Shown: in pieces, positions 44,181 to 55,585 of the stretch
Layout of the letters: the number at the start of each line of letters is the position of its first letter
Numbering within the stretch: position 1 is the first letter of the stretch
Assembly: GCF_029227915.1 (NCBI RefSeq)
Contig: NC_079881.1
Location: 15,911,501 to 15,971,500 of the forward strand
Source of the DNA: Hydractinia symbiolongicarpus
Lineage: Eukaryota; Cnidaria; Hydrozoa; Anthoathecata; Hydractiniidae
DNA: 60,000 nt
Direction of reading: 5' to 3'
Program-made: the position numbers and the translations under genes
Notes under the pieces: generated by a model
What the model was told of the DNA's origin: nothing
Databases searched by the model: none
Seen by the model: only the letters and a program-made list of their open reading frames with translations

Positions 44181-45244
44181 TGTATGTTTTCGCTTCCCTG
44201 TATATTTTTATATAACAATAAAACAATGTAATTTATTGGTAGACGAGAACGAGGTTGGATAAGAAAAGCTAGAGTCTAATTGCAATTTTTACGCCTTGGT
44301 CTGCTTTATACCAAGAAGAAATTGATCTTTATGTCATGGATTTGGTTGTTAAGAGAGAGGAGAGAAGGCTTCTTCAGGATGCAAAAACTTAAATGGATGC
44401 ACAAAATAGAAAAAGGTCGACCAGCTATTAAACAAAAGCAGGATTTAACATAATATTTTATAAAAATGTCGCAGTTGTAGGTTTTTGCGTAATACCACAG
44501 TGAAAGTTTTAAGGCTTACACGGGATTCTTAGCTGCCGCCACGGCTGTAAACTAACGAATGCGGTTTTTTAATTCTATGAGACATTTTAGGCGGAAAGAA
44601 GGTATAATTATAAAATTTTAGATATCATCCGGTGAAAAGTTACGGTCCTGCATCCCCCCCGTCCCTGTTTTTTCGGTATATCTTTGAGGAAGGATAGGTG
44701 TTGTCCCCAACATTTAAAAATAAATTATCCAACCACGAATCCAGATTTTCATTTAGTTTTTACCGTGTGTGCGCCTGTCCCACAAAACTGAAGCTGTCCT
44801 CCCCCCCCCCTGGCCGTCAATAAAAAGTCGCGCTCTTCCCTGTTCCGGGGATCCTAACCCCTCTTTCCAGGGTAGTTTTAGGGCCCCGTTTAATTTTTAT
44901 TGGTGAAAAGGGCTAGAATCTTTGGTGTATGCATATGCTTAAAACTGATGCTTCTACACCGGGTGCTTTCTGTTAAAATTAGATTCAATTGTCTTGTTGA
45001 AATCCATACGTAAAAATAGCAAATATTTTGGATCCGTTACGTGCAGTAGTTTCCGAGCTGTTTAGTAACACGTTGAGTTAGATAATCCAGTTACTGCAAG
45101 CCAATCAGAGCAAAACACGGATTTTAAAACTTGTGCGCGCGCATGATGGCAGCTTCTTCCTCCAACCATAACACGTCGTGGATCCTTTCAAAACAAAACA
45201 TTGAAGGTGTAAGCAAGTGAAGTGAACAAAACCAAAAACTAGCT
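44181..45244 (+). promoter_or_regulatory. Upstream region of the disulfide isomerase gene
   Basis: About 1 kb before the start codon with no other gene. It contains C-runs near 44654 and 44803 and a CCAATCAG box at about 45098. The transcription start is not certain. No clear TATA box at a convincing distance. Confidence 0.4.
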
Positions 45245-48200
45245 ATGAAGTGTTTAGTGTTCCTAGCGTTGTTTGTAACAGCTTACTGTGAAATTAAAGA
45301 AGAAGATGATGTTCTTGTTGTTACCACAGCTAACTGGGACGAAGCGGTCACAGACGACGCTAATGTTTTAGTTGAATTCTGTAAGTCCCATTCCTTGTCA
45401 ATGTACTTTTCTGTAACTATAGCTAGCTTTATAAATAGTTCTGAAATAATAAGTTATATTTACAGAAATAGTTTAATAGTAGCTAATGTAGCTAATGTTC
45501 AACATTCAATGTTTTTAATAAAAATTCTGAAAATATTGAAATTTTTTTGTCAAACACCACCATAAATTAGCACTTGTTATGGTCAGTATGTAAAAAATAG
45601 TAATCATCCAACTAAAAAACAACTAATCGAAGCTAGCTCACTTGACACTGTAATGAGGCTTTTCAGGATATGGAAATGTTTCATCTAGCTACCTAAAGGC
45701 ATGTATACCGTCTTGACTTATATGGAGCAGTTTTCACACATTCTACATGTACTGTAAGATAACACTTAGCAGAATGCAATAAATGTTAATGTTTTTAGTA
45801 AAATGATAAATAAGTAGTTATATATAGCGTATAATCTGCCAACTCCGTAAAAAAAACAACACATTTAATGTCTAAAAATTGTTTTCTTCGCCATAGTAGG
45901 ATTATTATATAAAAAAGAACATAAAATTTACAATAAAATATATGAAGCTTTTCGTAAATAAAACTTTACATCTTCCGGTAACAACATTACATTTAATGTC
46001 CTTATATCCATATCACTAACATATTGGTTATTTCAAACTTTTATTATCGTAGCGCTATCTGTCGCAGACTGTTCGGGGGTATGACAAGAAGAAAAACACA
46101 TTTAATAGTAAACAAATAAGCTGGATCCGACATGTACTATCATCCAATAAAGCAGTGATGGATCCTTCAAGTCCGTGAAATTTAAGAAACACGTTTTCTT
46201 GCTTTCTGATGACTAGCAAAAATATTTTAAAGATTAAAATATTCATTAGAAAACATTCTCAGATCATTGGGCCCTTAGAAAAGGTATAACATGACCATAA
46301 TTAAAATCAATTAACTGAGATAACAATATATATAAAAAATGACCACCGTCGTGCTTGACTTGAAAATCACAAAAAGGTGTCGCTGGCTAAACTTACCCCT
46401 AAATTTTTGTCATGCGCAAGTTCTGACACCCCTAAAATGATTAAGTGGTAGTATCAACCCCCCTGAATCGAATTCATTCATTAAAAATGGTAGACAGAGC
46501 TGTGGTAAGTTGTTGTAGGCTTCGAAAGCAGTTTCACAGAGTTATCGGATTCACGGAAATAGCAGATCATACGCTAACTAGATAGTAAAAATTGGTCTCA
46601 TGGAGCTTATTTTGGCATCACACAATGCACATACAGACAGTTTGTAGTTTTTAGAAGCATAACACGTATATAACTTTTGTTGTACTTTAGATGCCCCCTG
46701 GTGTGGACATTGTCAATCTCTAGCTCCAGAATATGCTAAAGCAGCCAAATCATTAAAAGAGAAAAAATCAGATATCAAACTTGCTAAAGTTGATGCTACC
46801 ATTGAAACTAAATTAGCTGAGAAATATGGAGTTCAAGGATTTCCAACTTTAAAATTTTTCAAGAAAGGGAACATGATGGAATATGGAGGTTATAATAATT
46901 TCAAAATATTTTTTTTACGCTGGCATCATATAGTTATTTTAGCTCTCTATTTTATTTGCTTCAGTTAATTTTATTTAAAAAAATGATCTAAGCTTCTTTT
47001 TACTTTTTTCAAAACTATATAATCAGCTGTTATATGCTCTTTTGTATGTATTTAAATACTTAAAAAAATGTTTGCATCATTTAGTGAAAGCCATTATTCA
47101 AATACATTAATTATTTAACATATTGTTTCCTGTTATTTGTTAAGGAGGAAGAACTGAATCAGAAATTGTGGCCTGGTTAAACAAGAAAACTGGTCCACCA
47201 GCCAAACACCTTGAAACTGCTGATGATGTAAAAAGTTTTGTTGAGCCGCGTGATGTTACTGTTCTTGGTTTCTTTACTGACAAAGAAAGTGAACTAGCTA
47301 AAGCCTTTATAAAAGCAGCTGATAGTGTTGATGATATAGAATTTGGTATCACTACACCTGCTTCTTCAGGAGAATACAAAGTTAATGAAGACAAAATTGT
47401 TGTGTTGAAGAAGGTATCTCAATGTCCATTTTTTTATTTATTTTCAATCATGTCGGTTTTTGTACCAAGTTATCTTCCTTTTCCTCTTTAGTTTGATGAT
47501 TTACGTGCTGACTATAGTGGGGAAGCTACTGCTGATGCTATCAAGGCTTTTGTCAAGGCAGAATCTATTGCTTTAGTTACTGAATTCACAGATGAAGCTG
47601 CACCCAAAATATTTGGAGGAGACATCAAATCTCACATTCTTTTGTTCATCAGCAGAAAAGCAGAAAACTTTAAGGATACTATTGAACTGTAAGAAAAAAA
47701 ATGTTTGTATGTTTAAACTGTCACTTTTTTATTTTTGTTTTTGCATTTTTATACGTCTTTTTATAGCTTTACTGAAACTGCTAAAGCATTCAAGGGCAAA
47801 GTTTTGTTTATCTACATTGATACTGATGTTGAAGACAACTCTCGAATTCTAGAATTTTTTGGATTAAAGGCTGCTGATGCTCCAACTTTGAGGCTCATCA
47901 AATTAGATGGTGACATGACAAAATATGTTCCAGAATCAAAAGACATTACCAAAGACACAGTTTCTGAATTTGTTCAAAGTTTTCTTGATGGAAAATTAAA
48001 ACCACATTTAATGAGTGCTGATATACCAGAAGATTGGGACAAAAACCCAGTTAAAGTTTTGGTTGGCAAAAATTTTGCTGATGTTGCACTTGCGAAGGAC
48101 AAAAATGTCTTTGTTGAATTTTGTAAGTGACATTTTACCTTTAATTTTATAGTCGGTTTCACCACAATGATTAGTAACTTTCATAAATTCAAAATAATCA

Positions 48201-49132
48201 TAAGGAGATTAAACACTCATATATGACATAAATTTTTATAAGTTAAATAGAGTTGCATTAGAATTTTACTAGAATTCACATTGATGATGTAGATCACATT
48301 GATGATGCATTGTTGTAGTTGATTGACATGTAATTCTTTTTAGATGCTCCATGGTGTGGACATTGTAAACAACTTGCTCCAATCTGGGACAAACTTGGTG
48401 AAAAGTACAAAGATAGCGAAGATGTTGTCATTGCAAAAATGGATTCCACAACTAATGAAGTTGAAGATGTCAAAGTCCAAAGCTTCCCAACACTCAAGTA
48501 CTTTCCAAAGGATGGACCAGTAAGTTTCAAGATAAAACCATAAAATTTATGTTGGAATTTACTTGTTAATTTCCATGAAATTTAGATTTTCTTTTCTGTT
48601 GTTTGAATTACCTAGAACTTTACACACTGAAAAAGATGTCATCTTTTTTCACCAATTTCTTGAAATTTAATTTTGACAAGCCTACACGTTATCAGAAGAC
48701 TGCAAATGTCAATAAAAATTTAACATAACGCCCTATATGGCCCTGCGAAATGTGCAAGCATAATACACCTAGTTTACTAAATTGTTAAAGATAGGCATAA
48801 CATTGGCATGAAGGCTGAGATTCTATGATACTCATGATCGTATTAAGACTTGTCGACTCATGATCGTATTAAGACTTGTCGTAGAATAAATTCTGGTATA
48901 CGTGGCTTCAATTTTTAGATCTTTATAACTACTTTTATGTCAGGTTGTTGACTACAACGGTGGCAGGACCTTTGACGATTTTGTAAAATTTATCGAATCT
49001 GGTGGTAAAGATATGGGATCTACTGGAGCTCCAGAAGAAGAAGAAGAGGGTGAATTGCCACCAGAGGAAGGTGAAGAAGAAGAAGAAGAAGAAGGACCTG
49101 AGGGAGAACAAGCACCAAAAATTGAATTGTAA
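45245..49132 (+). CDS. Protein disulfide isomerase (PDIA1-type), seven exons
   Basis: Oxidises and rearranges disulfides in the endoplasmic reticulum. Coding exons 45245-45380, 46691-46888, 47145-47413, 47492-47688, 47767-48122, 48344-48519 and 48944-49132, all with GT-AG introns, join to 506 codons, the usual length. A signal peptide ([15 protein letters not shown]) leads to domain a with APWCGHC (residues 47-53, exon 2), domains b and b' (exons 3-5) and domain a' with APWCGHC (387-393, exon 6). The active sites sit at exon 2 and 6 starts, after T/AT-split tyrosine codons. The acidic tail (about 25 Glu) ends in KIEL, a variant of the KDEL retention signal. No lesions are visible; it looks functional. 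Confidence 0.97.
48830..48881 (+). repeat. 26-bp perfect tandem duplication in an intron
   Basis: Two perfect copies of a 26-base unit (ACTCATGATCGTATTAAGAC start) within intron 6 of the disulfide isomerase gene. It looks like a recent duplication. Confidence 0.9.
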
Positions 49133-50045
49133 ATAAACCATGTTTTAGGACGCCTTTTAACAAATTCTTTCAGAAAGTGTTCGGTTTGTATAACAACCGT
49201 TTTAATAATTTTTATTTATTCTTAGATGGATAAATTAATTTAAACGTTGAAAAGCTTTGCACTTTTTGTAACATATTTTTCTAAATCTTACCAAAACATT
49301 GCTAAGCGCTTTACTGGTGGAGAATTTTCCCGCAGCAAGTATTTATATATTATATACTATGAACAGCTGACAGTTGTTTTGTTGGGTTTTGTACTGTTTT
49401 GTTGTGGGAACAAGAAATGTTAACAAACTCTGTCGTAATCTTTACCCCAAGTAGTACACCATTCCTCGTAGTTAGTTGAATATTTACGCCAGATGTTGAA
49501 ATATACGATTAGACTCAGCTTTATGCGTTTTGATTTTTAACTGTCAGCCTCAAATCTGTAAATCTCTATTAGCAAGATCTTAAAATTTTACTCTCGCGAA
49601 AATTCACTCTTAGAATCAGAATTTTAGAGGGAATTTTTTTAACATTTTGCGACAGTAATTATTGCGTTTTGGTATGTTTTTGCGGCATTGTCACGAATGT
49701 AGATTGCACAGCGACACAAATAACGTAATATTGAGAAAAAACTGGCGTAATTTGTCGCAACGTAGAGTTTTCTACTTCATGTGTGCGTGATAAATAAAGT
49801 TACCGTGCGTAAACAAGTGACTTTCTGGTTAAAAACGAAACGGTGACCAGCTGCTTAACTAATTTTAGCGCTTGCTCGCATTCTTTCCGGAGTACCTATA
49901 GCTGGGTCAACATTTTTTATCGAAAAATAAATGCAACCATTATGCAGATTATAAAATTTTAAAATAGCATACCTTAATGACAATTAATTCTGATATATAT
50001 CACAACCAAAACTGGACGTTGTTTGATGTTGTTCTTACAGGTAGC

Positions 50046-50396
50046 TTAGCTACCCTATTCCGCGATTCGGTTTGACGTCATAACAAATTTTTTAGGGGTG
50101 AAAAGTTTCCATTTTATAGGTGAAGAGACTGCAGAGGTAGACACATTGTGGAGTTTTAAGAACAATGTTAGAAAGTTTGAGCAAAGATAATTTTTTGGAG
50201 CAAAATCTAGATAGCTAAGCATCATTTCCAGACAGATTTTTATTGTGGTTACCTTTGGTTTGCTAATTATTCTTCCATTTCCACATTTTTAGCATTCTTC
50301 CCAGTACGAACTAGGTTTGTTTTCACCCTGCGAAATTTTAAAAATGTCAATCATCACTACGGCAACAAAGTTGAACCGAATCGCCGATTAAGGATT
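50046..50396. mobile_element. Possible small inverted-repeat element
   Basis: CGCGATTCGGTTTGACGTCAT at the left (about 50060) faces AACCGAATCGCCGATTAAGG at the right (about 50375), giving inverted similarity over about 15 bases with mismatches. Target duplication is not clear. Confidence 0.35.
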
Positions 50397-50974
50397 AAAC
50401 CAGCATTTATTACTTAATACTCAGTAAAATATGTCAAGTTTAAATATTAAACTTTTTCACTATAGCTAGCTAGACTAAGTATGAAAGGACAAGGCTGAGA
50501 TTTTTAGCTGGGTTAAAAGTCAAAACTTAAGAGGAAAATTACATCACAGTTTTTAAAATTATATTACACATACTACAGAACACCTGAGGGAAAATTCATT
50601 GTTCATTAAATTACCTCATATGGGTAATATGGAAGATTTCTTCATAAAAAACCTCAGAAACCTTTTCAAGTGGACTACTTTCACATTAACAAAAATTTAT
50701 AATTTTTAAGATAAACTTTTTCGATTTTGTAATTTATTAGTTTTCAAATTTCTCGCTGAAAAATTTTAAGGTTTAAAACCCATGTCACACAGTAACTTTT
50801 TCGTCCTTATCATAATGTCATATACATAAGCTATGCAACAACTTTTGCAGGAAAATAAAAACACATAAAGAGAAAAAGGTTGCTATAAAAATATTATAAA
50901 TTAATTTCAAACCGATTAGTCCCTGCAGTCATTTTGGTGTCAGTGGTATGAAAAACTATGCTAAAACTATGCTA

Positions 50975-51170
50975 AGTAAAAGTCCTATTACTTCAGTAAA
51001 AATTGAAATAATGACTTGAAACGTAGTATTATATGCTTTTAGACCAGTTTGATGAAATGAACCCAAAAAATGTTTTTGCTACTATCATAGTTTTTGAGTT
51101 CCTGTATTTAGCCATTTTTGGAGACGCCGATGAACTGTTTTTGACAGCATATCATTTTGACAAGCCATGT
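50975..51170 (+). repeat. Dispersed repeat family, copy 3
   Basis: Plus-strand relative of 8205-8365 and 17560-17710, with CTTCAGTAAAAATTGAAATA, GTATTTAGCCATTTTTGG and GCATATCATTTTGACAAG. It extends further to the right than copy 1. Confidence 0.7.
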
Positions 51171-52339
51171 GTACAGAAAACATTCAAAGTGATTCTCAGG
51201 ATTTAAAATAATTCAAACAGATAAAATGTGTCCCAGGTTTAGGTAAAATACCTTATCCAGCTAGGAGAAAGTGGGAATGAGCTTCTAAAGCACAGTGCTA
51301 AATACATAATCTAAATTTTATGTATAAACACAAAGTGGTTAGAAGTTATTTTTTTGTCCACCTGGATCTGCAACACGTTTACTTGCACTAATCGCTCAGC
51401 CTGGTGCCACTCACAATTAATTTTTGAATATCTACAGGAACTTATTATGCAAAATGAAAAATGCTAAACAACTGTATTTGCTTTGCAGAAGTAACAATAG
51501 GCTTCATCATAAGTCCTGTGAATGTTGGTTTATGAAAAATGTATTACACTTTTAATGCTATAAGCGCTCCACTGGATTTGTAACACATTACACTAAGTTT
51601 CCTCCGTGTGACACAGTTTACCCTTTACTAAGTCTTAACCTGGACAGAGACTTTAGGTCTTCCGGCTCCAAGCGAATATTACTTCTGGCTATACTTTCCA
51701 AAATTTTGTTATTTCATAAAAGAAACCTGAAAATCTACAAAAATTTATTTATGAAATATAGGTTTCTGTTTGTCGTGACATATTTAACCAACATGCAATG
51801 CCTTGCATACCTAACTAGCTATATACTCAAGTCTTAACTGTTCACTGTAATGGGAGGTCCAAATTGCTAGCAGGTAGCTAACTTTATTTAAAATGACAGA
51901 ATGCCTTGAAAAATCTTTTGTGTAGCTAGCTACATAAAAATAATATATTTAGCTCTTGTACTTTATCACTTAATTATTTAATAACAAATGCGTCCCTGGA
52001 GTGCTGGCATGGTACTAACTAGGTAGCTTAAAATCACAAAATAAATATTATCCAGATGTGACCATCCCTGTGCCATCCCGCGATGTCTGTCGACCCATGT
52101 TGTCCGATATTTTGAACTGTGGAAAAAAGACAATATGGGCAGCCCTCGGACAATATGGGTAAACCGACAATTTAGTGCAGCGCGGTTGTTGTGTGTGGAT
52201 CGTGGGTATTGTGGATATCTAGCTAGCTATATTTTCCTCAGTTTGTTTATATAAGTTTGTTATTTTACTTTGTTTTTTTATCCTTTTCAGGGATAATTTA
52301 GATTTGAGTTTTTAATGGAGAATCTTTTGCCTAAAATGA

Positions 52340-53932
52340 TCTGGAAGAACATAAAAAACAGTTCCAGGCCTGGTTGGAGGTGGAAGCGTGCAAAAAGAAC
52401 TCCACAATAATGTCCCAAGAGACCTATCACGACATTGTTTAATACTTGAAAAAACAAAAGAGCGATGTATCAGAATATTTATGTATTCCTAGCACTACAG
52501 TTGATGTAAGTCATTTTTTATTCTCCTTTATAGTTTAATTATACTGCATTTTATTACACATTCATGTACCTAGGTATATATTATATATATACTTTTTTAT
52601 AATTTTTATGGTGTTTGTAATTTTTTCATTTTCCATTGTGAGCAATGCTTAGCTATTTGTCATCTCTAAAGGCCAAAAATATGAACAACAAACTACAATA
52701 GCAGAATAGTAAAGATACATGTTAGTTAATACCCATGGATTGTTTCTTTGGCAAGTTCAGTTTTGGCATGACCTCTAAATTATGTTTCAGTTACTGTGGT
52801 AAACTGAGATGGTTTTTTATCCTGTTACGTAATTTTTCTTTTTTTATTGTTATTTCTGTATATATATGATAATTCTTAGATAATAAAATCAAGATTCATA
52901 GACTGACTTTCGATTCAGTCATCCAATTGGTAGGATTTCCTGTTAACAGGATAATGCAGGTTCGAATCCTGTCTGAATCAATTCTGTTCTTTATAACGAC
53001 TATATATAGTAGATGTTTTTGTAAGTATGTATATATATAATCGTTGATTTGACATAATATTTATATATATCTAAATGCTTTTTTCAGTGCAACGCAACTC
53101 TGGGAAATTTTGAGAGGGTATGCACAGGAAACAAGATGTTTGACATAATTGAAGGAATCCATAGCAAGGTACTCATCCATTGTGGTTCAAGAAAAACTTT
53201 TGAACAGGTATTAACGCCTATAACTATTTTTGACCTTACAGGAAAGTGTAATTAGGTCTGCATTGCTTGTGAAAAATTCACTGAGTCAGGTCAGTACTAT
53301 TGTGTTTAGTATTTTTTATTCTTTGCCTTCACTGGTCTTTATTTTTAAGTTCATTTAAAAGTTAAAGAGCCTTCATCGTTGAAATAATCAGGTTATGAAA
53401 GGTTAAATACAAGCTTTGATATTGTTGATTTTTTTACTTCAGAAAATGCAAAGAGGAAGGAGTACTGGCGTGAAGGTGGATATGCGGACTTTCTAATTTT
53501 TCTCTTGAAAACGTCTTCTGTGTGTACAGCCATGTCTTTTTCTACAAATAAATGATATATACTGTTTAATTTGTTAGAACAAGAAGATCAGTTAACGCGA
53601 GATTTAAATGCCAGGTGGAAAACCTTCGCGAAACGAAATCACGACCTAATGCAACGTTTGCTTTCTGAGTCTTGCGACGAAAAAAAAATCCTTTGTTGAA
53701 GTATTCAAAAGGCAGTGGTTCCAAGTTTCATTGGGCTGCATTTAAATCATTACGCAAAACCAATCCTGAGTTTCATGATGAATATTTGAGGAATAGTGAA
53801 AATGTACCCAGCGGTTTTGTACATTTTCTCAGAAGCAACTTTTCTGAATTAGGCATCAGTGCAACTTCCCATAGCCGGATTGGATACATAACAACTAAGT
53901 TTAAAGACTTATTTGATCGAAATGAACAGTAG
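52340..53932 (+). pseudogene. Broken spliced gene of the 52-kb element (H2C2-like)
   Basis: Pieces with splice-like borders: 52340-52506 (FQAWLEVEACKKNSTIMSQE, one in-frame TAA at about 52438, GTAAGT donor); 53090-53209 (CNATLGNFERVC, then IIEGIHSKVLIHCGSRKTF); about 53254-53289 (CIACEKFTES); and 53578-53932 (DLNARWKTFAKRNHDLMQRL, frame shifted in an A-run near 53680, then KFHWAAFKSLRKTNPEFH). The H-x3-H ... C-x2-C pattern suggests an integrase-type H2C2 zinc-binding segment, as in retroelement or Ginger-type integrases. No DDE core was found, so the identification is tentative. Confidence 0.4.
52912..52980 (+). ncRNA. tRNA-like structure in the 52-kb element
   Basis: A perfect 7-bp acceptor stem (GATTCAG with CTGAATC), a good D arm (ATCC-AATTGGTA-GGAT) and a T arm (GCAGG-TTCGAAT-CCTGT) followed by A are present. 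The anticodon arm is wrong: TCCT-GTTAAC-AGGA leaves a six-base loop and is three or four bases short, so it cannot be a normal tRNA-Asn(GTT). Total length is 68. It could be a decayed tRNA gene or a tRNA-like signal carried by the transposon. Confidence 0.45.
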
Positions 53933-54446
53933 TAGATTTCATTATACGTGTCCTACATTAACAATTATTTATTACTATGTTCTTTGACTTATGTTATATT
54001 CATGTATTTGTTAAAAAAATTCGGCAAGAATACTTACTGTCTTTGTCATTTGTTATCTTTTCTTTTGGAGAATGTGGATATTTAATGTTTTTAAGATCAC
54101 CAAGTCTGATATGCAGGTTTTTAAAGTTTCAAAGTTCAGCAGACACCCCAACCCATATGATCCAAGAAAGTTCAGGAAAACGTAGGTAGAGGTTATATGC
54201 CTGCCCATGTTGTCCAAAAAGGTTTAGATGAGGACGTGACTTGCGTTACCTTGTAAGTTTTGTTGAAAGGTCTTACCCAGGGTGTCAACAATCCGCATTA
54301 ACAAAAGACTAATTTTCTGAAAAATAAACAAGCGATAAGTGTATTCTACTTGTCCCGACAATATGGGTTGGATTCGGACAATATGGGTTGTTGCCGTTCT
54401 TCGGACAACATGGGTCGGCCGGACAATATGGGTCGGAACATCCCTC

Positions 54447-54946
54447 ATCATCAGACATCAGAAAGGCGTTTCTGTTCTTTACTTCTCATTATGGGGTACC
54501 TCAAATTCTTGTAAATCCAATGAAAAAAAATTACTTAAGACTTTCTCTTTTTTCTCTTGCACCACTCATGGCATTTCTTAGCATGTCTTCAGTTCGAAGC
54601 CACGATTCCTTAGCTTCCAACTGCGTCTCGTTCACAAGTTTCGGCGCTAGCCAATATGATGGACAACGTCGAGGAACCCTGGGTAATTTTGAAAAAATGT
54701 GGTTCTGTCTTATGATTTTCAGATTTTTGCTGCTGATATCAGCATATTTTAGCCTTTGAGTGCCACACCTCCGTATATATAGGAATTAATTATCTTTAAT
54801 TAAAGATAGGCAACAAACTAAGTAAATTACTAGATTCTTCGTTGACATTTTTTCCACAGCTCGACATTAAATTTTTGAATAATAAAACAAATTACCGACC
54901 TTCAAAAATCATTTTGAACTCTCTCTTTTGAAGCCGATTTTCCACT
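54447..54946. other. No confident gene
   Basis: About 500 bp. A short frame at 54388-54759 contains FFTSHYGVPQILVN, faintly integrase-like, but the expected Asp context is missing. Confidence 0.4.
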
Positions 54947-55585
54947 AAGCGTTTCAGAACGCGCTGAGCATAACGGCTATTGTTCTTTCAGTCTTAAACC
55001 CCCTAGAAGCAGTCCGCTCAACGCAGTTTCAAAAGTCATCTCTACTTCGACTTACGCGCGATTTCAAAGCGCATCCAATTAAAATGCTTCAAGGCCAAGT
55101 GATATAAAGAACTTTTTGCGAGAGCCATCAAAACTATCTTTTTCAATTCAAGATTGTAATTAAAGAACCAACCCAAGATAAAAGAGTTTCAAGTTTAGTG
55201 GGTGACATACGAAAATATTGAAAGAAGGTTGACTGTCATACAATTTCATATCTTAAACGAGAAGATTAAATTCTTCTTTTAGTTTTCGTTCTTGATACAG
55301 CCATCTCATCCAAAACAAAACCTTTTTGCATACTTCTTTGTTTTTTGTTTTTGTTTTTCATTTAGCAACAACAATAGTTTGAGACGACTTTTTTTCTTAA
55401 AGAGCAATAATGTTCTACGTTGAACGTTCATGTTTACATATTTTTGTCGTTTAAAAGTTTACGCGCTCTTTTTGCTGCTTGACAAGCGGAAATGAAATAA
55501 TAATATTCGAAGCGGATTTATATGCGGCTATTGTTTTAAAACAATGGCCACCTACGCTCAGCGCGTTGTAGGCCGCCCGGTGGAA
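54947..55585. mobile_element. 0.64-kb inverted-repeat element
   Basis: TTCCACTAAGCG...AACGCGCTGAGCATAACGG at the left is matched, inverted, at the right by TTCCACCGGGCG...AACGCGCTGAGCGTAGGTGG. The 12-base core AACGCGCTGAGC is identical. The target duplication is unclear. No protein is encoded. Confidence 0.6.

Larger units (their letters stand above)
49133..52062. other. No gene; 3' region and repeats
   Basis: An AATAAA at 49132-49137 overlaps the stop codon of the disulfide isomerase gene, so the true poly(A) signal is probably further down. Otherwise AT-rich with TAGCTAGC patches near 50465 and 51930. It includes one dispersed repeat copy (50975-51170) and a possible small element (50046-50396). 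Confidence 0.5.
52063..54446. mobile_element. 2.4-kb element with ACCCATATTGTCC-type ends
   Basis: The left end (52075-52175) and right end (54351-54446) carry several copies of a motif close to GGACAATATGGGT in opposite orientations, the same architecture as 9288-14483 with a related motif. CATCCCT next to both ends (about 52065 and 54447) may be the target duplication. The interior has a broken multi-exon gene and a tRNA-like structure, listed separately. Confidence 0.6.

Noticed and set aside
52912-52980. Functional tRNA-Asn(GTT)
   Set aside because: The anticodon stem-loop is three to four bases short and cannot present a seven-base loop.
54460-54760. Integrase-like peptide FFTSHYGVPQILVN
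   Set aside because: The usual Asp-Asn-Gly after this pattern is missing and nothing before or after fits an integrase.
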